Positions 14,049 to 19,028 of a DNA stretch of 19,028 bases are shown here, piece by piece. The DNA is taken from the NCBI GenBank assembly GCA_916048145.1, contig CAJZGT010000009.1, positions 1-19,028 on the forward strand. The letters are read 5' to 3'. The stretch comes from an uncultured Streptococcus sp. Lineage in GTDB: Bacteria; Bacillota; Bacilli; Lactobacillales; Streptococcaceae. The stretch's first letter is position 1. Each line of letters begins with the position of its first letter. The notes under the pieces were generated by a model that worked only from the letters and a program-made list of their open reading frames with translations, was not told the DNA's origin and searched no databases. Made by a program: the position numbers and the translations under genes.

Positions 14049-14600
14049 ATGAAATCTAATGGTACGCAAATATTACAGACAGATCGTTTAATCTTGCGAA
14101 GATTTGTGGAAAGTGATGCAGAAGCTATGTTTCAGAATTGGGCTTCATCCGCTGAGAATCTGACCTATGTCACCTGGGATCCTCATCCTGATGTCGAGGT
14201 GACTCGAAATTCGATTCGTAACTGGGTTACTTCCTATACTAATCCCAACTATTACAAATGGGCCATTTGTCTCAAAGAAAACCCAGAGCAAGTGGTAGGA
14301 GATATCAGTATCGTTAAGATAGATGAGGATGATTCAAGTTGTGAAATTGGCTATGTCTTAGGAAAAAACTATTGGGGTCGTGGTCTTATGACAGAGGCTT
14401 TGAAAGCTGTGTTAGACTTTTGTTTTATTCAAGCAGGTTTTCAAAAAGTCAGAGCACGATATGCCAGTCTTAATCCAGCTTCTGGTCGTGTCATGGAGAA
14501 GGCTGGAATGTCCTATCTAAAGACTGTTGCAAATGGGGTTGAGCGAAAAGGCTATATTGCGGACCTTATTTATTACCAGATAAGCAGGGAAGACAGGTGA
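14049..14600 (+). CDS. GNAT acetyltransferase, RimJ/RimL-like
   Basis: This 183-residue protein opens with the ILQTDRLILRRFVESDAEAM signature (residues 8-27) of the RimJ/RimL branch, members of which acetylate ribosomal protein N-termini or, in other cases, small molecules and antibiotics. The core strand CEIGYVLGKNYWGRGLMTEAL (98-118) carries the acetyl-CoA loop around G110-R111-G112. NPASGRVMEKAGM (142-154) is the conserved C-terminal helix in which Asn and Ser contact the cofactor. ATG 14049 follows GTGAGG (14036-14041) by seven bases. It lies between the double terminator of nadE and its own terminator, so it is a single-gene unit, although I find no convincing promoter in the ~85 bases upstream. 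Substrate unknown. Confidence 0.92.
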   Translation: MKSNGTQILQTDRLILRRFVESDAEAMFQNWASSAENLTYVTWDPHPDVEVTRNSIRNWVTSYTNPNYYKWAICLKENPEQVVGDISIVKIDEDDSSCEIGYVLGKNYWGRGLMTEALKAVLDFCFIQAGFQKVRARYASLNPASGRVMEKAGMSYLKTVANGVERKGYIADLIYYQISREDR

Positions 14601-14620
14601 TTTTCTTTTCTGTTTCGATC

Positions 14621-14647
14621 AAAGTCAGACTGTGTCTGGCTTTTTTT
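14621..14647 (+). terminator. Intrinsic terminator of the RimJ/RimL-like gene
   Basis: AAAGTCAGAC (14621-14630) pairs with GTCTGGCTTT (14634-14643; one G-T pair) around a TGT loop, followed by T to 14647. Confidence 0.88.
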
Positions 14648-14724
14648 GCAACATTTTTTACATAACCTGATTAAATTCCTATTTTTCCCTATCATTGTCC
14701 CTGTTTTTTCTGGAGTTTTGGGGC

Positions 14725-14730
14725 TATAAT
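14725..14730 (+). promoter_or_regulatory. -10 box of the ccdA-thioredoxin-msrAB operon
   Basis: An exact TATAAT lies 32 bases before the ccdA start. No good -35 is present at normal distance (TGTTTT at 14702-14707 is the best, spacing 17; a TTGTCC at 14695 is too far). Expression may need an activator. Confidence 0.5.
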
Positions 14731-14762
14731 AGTCCTATCAAATCAAAGAATGGAGGAAGGCG

Positions 14763-15473
14763 ATGGATAATATAATCTTTTTTATCAGTGTTTTTCTTGC
14801 TGGAATTCTTTCCTTCTTTTCTCCTTGTATTTTACCCTTGTTACCGGTTTATGCAGGGGTCTTACTGGATGACAAAGATGGTGCTCAGGCTTCTAGTGGA
14901 AAATATTCAATCTCACTTGTTAGTCTATTGCGGACTTTGGCCTTTATAGCGGGGATATCCTTTATCTTTATCTTACTGGGCTATGGAGCTGGTTTTTTAG
15001 GCAATTTGCTGTATGCTTCTTGGTTTCAGTATGTGACGGGTGCGGTTATCATTCTCTTGGGCTTGCATCAGATGGAAGTCTTACATTTGCAGGGACTCTA
15101 CAAGGAAAGAAGGCTACAATTACAGAGACAGGGTCAAAAGGGTAAGGGCTATAGTCAGGCATTTTTACTGGGATTGACCTTTAGTTTTGCTTGGACGCCA
15201 TGTGTGGGGCCGGTTCTAGGCTCTGTTTTGGCCTTGGCGGCTTCTGGTGGCTCAGGTGCTTGGCAGGGAGCTGGTCTCATGTTGGTTTACACGCTGGGAT
15301 TGGCACTACCATTTTTGGTTCTAGCTCTCGCCTCCAGCTATGTTTTGAAACATTTCCGCAAACTCCATCCTTACCTCGGAACCCTCAAAAAAGTGGGTGG
15401 TTTCCTCATTATCGTGATGGGAATCTTGGTGCTTTTGGGAAATGCTTCCATTTTGACTACATTATTTGAATAG
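14763..15473 (+). CDS. ccdA: CcdA-type thiol-disulfide transporter
   Basis: CcdA (DsbD transmembrane-domain family) moves reducing equivalents from cytoplasmic thioredoxin across the membrane to extracytoplasmic thiol proteins. The 236-residue protein has six hydrophobic helices. The two redox cysteines are C22 in LSFFSPCILPLLPVYAG and C147 in SFAWTPCVGPVLGS, each next to Pro as the family requires. A charged loop (KERRLQLQRQGQKGKG) separates the two halves. ATG 14763 follows GGAGG (14752-14756) by six bases. The thioredoxin-like lipoprotein starts 13 bases after its stop and is its expected acceptor. From memory this matches CcdA1 of S. pneumoniae, which serves Etrx1 and MsrAB1. Confidence 0.95.
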   Translation: MDNIIFFISVFLAGILSFFSPCILPLLPVYAGVLLDDKDGAQASSGKYSISLVSLLRTLAFIAGISFIFILLGYGAGFLGNLLYASWFQYVTGAVIILLGLHQMEVLHLQGLYKERRLQLQRQGQKGKGYSQAFLLGLTFSFAWTPCVGPVLGSVLALAASGGSGAWQGAGLMLVYTLGLALPFLVLALASSYVLKHFRKLHPYLGTLKKVGGFLIIVMGILVLLGNASILTTLFE

Positions 15474-15486
15474 AGAGGAAAAAGAA

Positions 15487-16050
15487 ATGAAAAAATGGCA
15501 AACATGTCTCCTTGGAGTAGGCTCAATCTGTTGCTTGGCAGCCTGTTCGGATAAAAACATGTCAGACGAGTCTACTATGAAGGAGCAAACCAAAACAGAA
15601 CAAGTCAGTGCGCAAACTGCAACTAAAGGTCAGGCAGTCGCTGATTTTGAATTGATGGGAGTAGATGGCAAGACCTACCGCTTGTCTGACTACAAGGGCA
15701 AGAAAGTCTATCTCAAATTCTGGGCTTCTTGGTGTTCCATCTGTCTAGCAAGTCTTCCAGATACGGATGAAATTGCTAAAGAAGCTGGTGATGACTATGT
15801 GGTCTTGACAGTGGTGTCTCCTGGTCACAAGGGTGAGCAAGCTGAAGCGGACTTTAAGAACTGGTACAAGGGCTTGGATTATAAAAATTTTCCAGTTCTA
15901 GTTGATCCATCAGGCAAACTTTTGGAAAGTTATGGTGTCCGTTCTTACCCAACTCAAGCCTTTATAGACAAGGAAGGCAAGCTGGTCAAAACGCAACCAG
16001 GTTTTATGGATAAGGATATGATTTTAAAAGAATTGAAAGAAATGGGGTAG
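15487..16050 (+). CDS. Extracytoplasmic thioredoxin-like lipoprotein (Etrx-type)
   Basis: This 187-residue surface lipoprotein has the signal MKKWQTCLLGVGSICC followed by lipobox LAAC with lipid-modified C20, a ~30-residue Ser/Thr/Gln-rich linker, then a TlpA/AhpC-TSA-like thioredoxin fold. The active site is W82-C83-S-I-C86, in FWASWCSIC. SYGVRSYPTQAFIDKEGK carries the conserved cis-Pro (YPT). It should accept electrons from CcdA and reduce MsrAB encoded next. I start at ATG 15487, seven bases after AGAGGA. An in-frame TTG at 15466 lies inside ccdA, lacks a ribosome site and would spoil the signal peptide. From memory it corresponds to pneumococcal Etrx1. Spacing to msrAB is 9 bases. Confidence 0.93.
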   Translation: MKKWQTCLLGVGSICCLAACSDKNMSDESTMKEQTKTEQVSAQTATKGQAVADFELMGVDGKTYRLSDYKGKKVYLKFWASWCSICLASLPDTDEIAKEAGDDYVVLTVVSPGHKGEQAEADFKNWYKGLDYKNFPVLVDPSGKLLESYGVRSYPTQAFIDKEGKLVKTQPGFMDKDMILKELKEMG

Positions 16051-16059
16051 GGAAAGGTC

Positions 16060-17172
16060 ATGAATGATAAAGTAAAATTGTTTGTCTTGGCAGGGATTTT
16101 TTTCCTAGCCATAACCGGTTTCTATTTTCTATTGATGCGAAATGCAGGGCAGACAGATAGCTCGCAAATTGAGAAAGCATCAGTTAGCCAAGGAGGAAAA
16201 ACAGTGAAAAAAACAGAAGTGAGTAAAGATGCAGACTTGCACGAAATTTATCTAGCTGGGGGATGTTTCTGGGGAGTGGAGGAATACTTCTCACGCGTTC
16301 CCGGAGTGACAGATGCCGTTTCAGGCTATGCAAATGGTAGAGGGGAAACAACCAAGTATGAATTGATTAACCAAACAGGACATGCGGAGACTGTCCATGT
16401 TACTTATGATGCCAAGCAAATTTCCCTCAAGGAAATCCTGCTTCATTACTTCCGCATTATCAATCCAACCAGCAAAAATAAACAAGGAAATGATGTGGGG
16501 ACCCAGTACCGTACCGGTGTTTATTACACAGATGCCAAGGATTTGGAGGTAATTAACCAAGTATTTGATGAGGTGGCTAAGAAATACGACCAACCTTTGG
16601 CAGTTGAGAAGGAGAACTTGAAGAATTTTGTGGTGGCTGAGGATTACCATCAAGATTATCTCAAGAAAAATCCAAATGGCTACTGCCATATCAATGTCAA
16701 TCAGGCTGCCTACCCCGTCATCGATGCCAGCAAATATCCAAAACCAAGTGATGAGGAATTGAAAAAGACCTTGTCACCTGAGGAGTATGCAGTTACCCAG
16801 AAAAATCAAACAGAACGAGCTTTTTCAAACCGCTACTGGGATAAATTTGAATCTGGTATCTATGTGGATGTGGCAACTGGCGAACCCCTCTTTTCATCAA
16901 AGGACAAGTTTGAGTCTGGTTGTGGCTGGCCTAGTTTCACCCAACCAATCAGTCCAGATGTTGCCACCTACAAGGAAGATAAGTCTTACAATATGACACG
17001 CATGGAAGTGCGGAGCCGAGTTGGAGATTCTCACCTTGGCCATGTCTTTACAGATGGGCCTCAGGACAAGGGTGGCTTGCGCTACTGTATCAATAGTCTC
17101 TCTATCCGCTTTATTCCTAAAGATCAAATGGAAGAAAAAGGCTACGCTTATTTACTAGATTATGTTGATTAA
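16060..17172 (+). CDS. msrAB: Membrane-anchored bifunctional methionine sulfoxide reductase MsrAB
   Basis: This 370-residue fusion repairs oxidised methionine in exported proteins, MsrA acting on the S and MsrB on the R epimer. A single N-terminal hydrophobic helix (~5-26) anchors it outside the membrane. MsrA starts near residue 60; its catalytic Cys is C69 in [11 protein letters not shown], with [19 protein letters not shown] and NPNGYCHIN completing the domain. MsrB occupies ~235-370 with SGCGWPSF (C288, probable resolving Cys), [12 protein letters not shown] and [11 protein letters not shown] (catalytic C343). The two zinc-binding CxxC pairs found in many MsrB proteins are missing, so this is the zinc-free type. 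ATG 16060 follows the lipoprotein gene closely. From memory it is very close to pneumococcal MsrAB1. No terminator separates it from the regulator gene downstream. Confidence 0.97.
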   Translation: MNDKVKLFVLAGIFFLAITGFYFLLMRNAGQTDSSQIEKASVSQGGKTVKKTEVSKDADLHEIYLAGGCFWGVEEYFSRVPGVTDAVSGYANGRGETTKYELINQTGHAETVHVTYDAKQISLKEILLHYFRIINPTSKNKQGNDVGTQYRTGVYYTDAKDLEVINQVFDEVAKKYDQPLAVEKENLKNFVVAEDYHQDYLKKNPNGYCHINVNQAAYPVIDASKYPKPSDEELKKTLSPEEYAVTQKNQTERAFSNRYWDKFESGIYVDVATGEPLFSSKDKFESGCGWPSFTQPISPDVATYKEDKSYNMTRMEVRSRVGDSHLGHVFTDGPQDKGGLRYCINSLSIRFIPKDQMEEKGYAYLLDYVD

Positions 17173-17204
17173 GAAGTCTTTCCTAAGCAGTTAGAGGAGA
17201 ATTT

Positions 17205-17213
17205 TGCTATACT
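17205..17213 (+). promoter_or_regulatory. Extended -10 element before the response regulator
   Basis: TGCTATACT forms an extended -10 box (TG-n-TATACT) 29 bases before the regulator start. No recognisable -35 is found 16-18 bases upstream. As msrAB lacks a terminator, the two-component genes may also be transcribed from the msrAB operon. Confidence 0.5.
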
Positions 17214-17242
17214 GATACTAGTAAGTGACAAAGGAGAGAAGC

Positions 17243-17980
17243 ATGACCTACACAGTCTTAATCGTAGAAGATGAATATCTGGTAAGGCAAGGCTTGACCA
17301 AGCTGGTCAATGTAGCAGCCTACGATATGGAAATCATTGGTCAGACTGAAAATGGAAGGCAGGCTTGGGACTTGATTCAAAAGCAGGTACCAGATATTAT
17401 TTTAACGGATATCAACATGCCTCAGCTGAATGGCATCCAGTTGGCTAGACTAGTCCGAGAAACCCATCCTCAGGTTCACCTAGTTTTTTTAACAGGTTAC
17501 GATGATTTTGATTATGCCTTGTCTGCTGTCAAACTTGGTGTAGATGACTACCTACTCAAGCCCTTTTCTCGTCAGGATATTGAGGATATGTTAGGGAAAA
17601 TCAAGCAAAAGTTGGACAAGGAAGAAAAGGAAGAGCAGTTACAAGATTTATTGACTGATAAGTTTGAGGGAAATATTGCTCAGAAGATTCAGTCCCATCT
17701 GGCTGACAGTCAGTTTAGTTTAAAGTCTTTGGCCAGTGACTTGGGCTTTAGTCCGACTTATCTGAGCTCTTTGATTAAGAAAGAGTTGGGCTTGCCTTTT
17801 CAGGATTATCTGGTACGAGAGCGTGTCAAACAAGCCAAACTCTTACTTCTAACCACAGATTTAAAGATTTATGAGATAGCAGAAAAGGTTGGCTTTGAAG
17901 ACATGAACTACTTCACTCAACGTTTTAAACAGATTGCAGGTGTGACCCCTCGTCAGTTTAAGAAGGGAGAAGACCGATGA
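17243..17980 (+). CDS. Response regulator, receiver plus AraC-type DNA-binding domain
   Basis: This 245-residue regulator has an N-terminal receiver domain (1-~125): acidic pair E9-D10, phospho-acceptor D56 in ILTDINMP, switch Thr in LVFLTGYDDFDYA and the conserved Lys in YLLKPF. A short charged linker (KQKLDKEEKEEQLQ) leads to a C-terminal AraC/XylS double helix-turn-helix (~145-245) with FSLKSLASDLGFSPTYLSSLIKK and YEIAEKVGFEDMNYFTQRFKQIAGVTPRQFKK. I start at ATG 17243 behind AAAGGAGAG; an in-frame GTG at 17225 would place the ribosome site inside the gene. The stop overlaps the kinase start (ATGA), so both are one translation unit. From memory this matches regulator 09 of S. pneumoniae (TCS09/ZmpR), linked there to surface-protein and metabolic gene control. 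Confidence 0.94.
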   Translation: MTYTVLIVEDEYLVRQGLTKLVNVAAYDMEIIGQTENGRQAWDLIQKQVPDIILTDINMPQLNGIQLARLVRETHPQVHLVFLTGYDDFDYALSAVKLGVDDYLLKPFSRQDIEDMLGKIKQKLDKEEKEEQLQDLLTDKFEGNIAQKIQSHLADSQFSLKSLASDLGFSPTYLSSLIKKELGLPFQDYLVRERVKQAKLLLLTTDLKIYEIAEKVGFEDMNYFTQRFKQIAGVTPRQFKKGEDR

Positions 17981-19028
17981 AGCGTTCTTCTCTACTAGTC
18001 AGAATGGTTATTTCCATCTTTCTGGTCTTTCTCATTCTCCTGGCTGTAGTTGGGACTTTCTACTATCAATCTAGTTCATCAGCCATTGAGGCTAGCATTG
18101 AGGGCAATAGCCAAACGACCATCAGTCAAACTAGCCACTTTATCCAGTCTTATATCAAAAAATTAGAAACCACCTCGACTAGTTTGACCAAGCAGACGGA
18201 TGTCCTAGCCTATGCTGAGAATCCCAGTCAAGACAAGGTCAAGGAAATCCGAGATCTGTTTTTGACCATTTTAAAGGCTGACCAGGACTTGAAAACGGTG
18301 GTACTGGTCACCAAATCCGGTCAGGTTATTTCTACTGATGATAGTGTGCAGATGAAAACCTCCTCAGATATGATGGCTGAGGATTGGTACCAAAAGGCCA
18401 TTCATCAGGGAGCCATGCCTGTTTTGACTCCGGCTCGTAAGTCGGATAGTCAGTGGGTTATTTCTATCACTCAGGAACTTGTTGATGCAAAGGGAGCCAA
18501 TCTGGGCGTGCTTCGTTTGGATATTTCATATGAAACGCTGGAAGCCTATCTCAACCAGCTCCAGTTGGGGCAGCAAGGGTTTGCCTTTATCATCAATGAA
18601 AACCATGAATTTGTCTACCATCCTCAACACACAGTTTATAGCTCATCTAGTGAAATGGAGGCCATGAAACCCTATATTGAGACAGGGCAGGGCTATACTC
18701 CAGATCACCAATCCTACGTTAGTCAGGAAAAGATTGTAGGAACTGATTGGACGGTACTTGGCGTGTCTTCTTTGGAGAAGTTAGACCAGGTTCGGAGTCA
18801 GCTCTTGTGGACCTTGCTTGGGGCTAGTGTCACCTCTCTTCTTGCCTGTCTCTGCTTGGTGTGGTTCAGTCTCAAGCGTTGGATTGCCCCTTTGAAGGAT
18901 TTGAGAGAAACAATGTTGGAAATTGCTTCTGGTACACAAAATCTGCGTGCCAAGGAAACTGGTGCATATGAGTTGAGAGAAGTGACTCGCCAGTTCAATG
19001 CTATGTTGGATCAGATTGATCAGTTGAT
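17977..19028 (+). CDS. Sensor histidine kinase, N-terminal 350 residues (cut by window edge)
   Basis: The frame from ATG 17977 stays open to the last base. The visible part has a first membrane helix at ~9-29 (VRMVISIFLVFLILLAVVG), a long extracytoplasmic sensor of about 245 residues with dCACHE-type features (LKADQDLKTVVLVTKSGQVI, MMAEDWYQKAI, LGVLRLDISYETLEAYL, GFAFIINENHEFVYHP, IVGTDWTVLGV), a second helix at ~276-297, and a HAMP linker from ~298 (LKRWIAPLKDLRETMLEIASG...) ending at the edge. The His-kinase and ATP-binding domains would follow outside. Combination with an AraC-type regulator marks it as a YesM/LytS-like histidine kinase (HPK7-type). dCACHE sensors usually bind small extracellular molecules such as amino acids or sugars; the ligand here is unknown. 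Confidence 0.92.
   Translation, partial: MKRSSLLVRMVISIFLVFLILLAVVGTFYYQSSSSAIEASIEGNSQTTISQTSHFIQSYIKKLETTSTSLTKQTDVLAYAENPSQDKVKEIRDLFLTILKADQDLKTVVLVTKSGQVISTDDSVQMKTSSDMMAEDWYQKAIHQGAMPVLTPARKSDSQWVISITQELVDAKGANLGVLRLDISYETLEAYLNQLQLGQQGFAFIINENHEFVYHPQHTVYSSSSEMEAMKPYIETGQGYTPDHQSYVSQEKIVGTDWTVLGVSSLEKLDQVRSQLLWTLLGASVTSLLACLCLVWFSLKRWIAPLKDLRETMLEIASGTQNLRAKETGAYELREVTRQFNAMLDQIDQL

Noticed and set aside
18479..18667. Short + strand frame inside the sensor kinase
   Set aside because: The kinase frame from 17977 runs unbroken through it and encodes clear dCACHE features, so the short frame is a shadow.
1..19028. BOX or RUP repeats, CRISPR arrays, insertion sequences, competence boxes
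   Set aside because: I looked for BOX-A-like starts, regular repeat-spacer spacing, transposase frames and the TACGAATA competence box and found none.

Overview
The window looks like chromosomal DNA of a Mitis-group Streptococcus (S. pneumoniae / S. mitis / S. oralis cluster). The evidence is moderate-to-low G+C, strong AGGAGG ribosome sites, TATAAT promoters, and proteins I recall as close to pneumococcal ones (MurC, MltG, GreA, the 370-residue MsrAB, the two-component pair often called TCS09). From memory, several of these blocks are not neighbours in S. pneumoniae TIGR4, so a non-pneumococcal relative or a rearranged strain is more likely. This is recall, not a search. All genes read on the + strand; no rRNA, tRNA, CRISPR array, intact insertion sequence or phage gene was seen.

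Layout. 1-4227: the C-terminal part of a SNF2-family helicase, then a promoter driving an uncharacterised Lys/Glu-rich protein, murC and two overlapping GNAT acetyltransferases, closed by a terminator. 4209-6562: mltG (TTG start) and greA, each followed by a hairpin. 6589-8023: a CycA-like amino-acid permease and terminator. 7995-8697: a third GNAT behind a perfect consensus promoter, then the C-terminal stub of a decayed HAD hydrolase and a terminator. 8731-10778: an AT-rich accessory segment carrying a two-gene ABC exporter of the BcrA/LanF type, whose leader begins with a lysine-riboswitch-like sequence, and about 350 bases with only a 28-codon ORF. 10707-11496: a small XRE regulator overlapping a four-helix membrane protein. 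11529-13963: pncB-nadE, joined by an ATGA overlap and closed by two tandem look-alike terminators. 14049-14647: a fourth GNAT. 14725-17172: ccdA, a thioredoxin-like lipoprotein and msrAB, a complete extracytoplasmic methionine-sulfoxide repair line. 17205-end: an AraC-type response regulator and a sensor kinase cut by the window edge.

Functionally, the left part is cell-wall precursor synthesis (murC), glycan processing (mltG) and transcript repair (greA). The pncB-nadE pair makes NAD from nicotinate. CcdA passes reductant across the membrane to the lipoprotein, which should recycle MsrAB. The most accessory-looking and least explained piece is the 8.7-10.7 kb segment.
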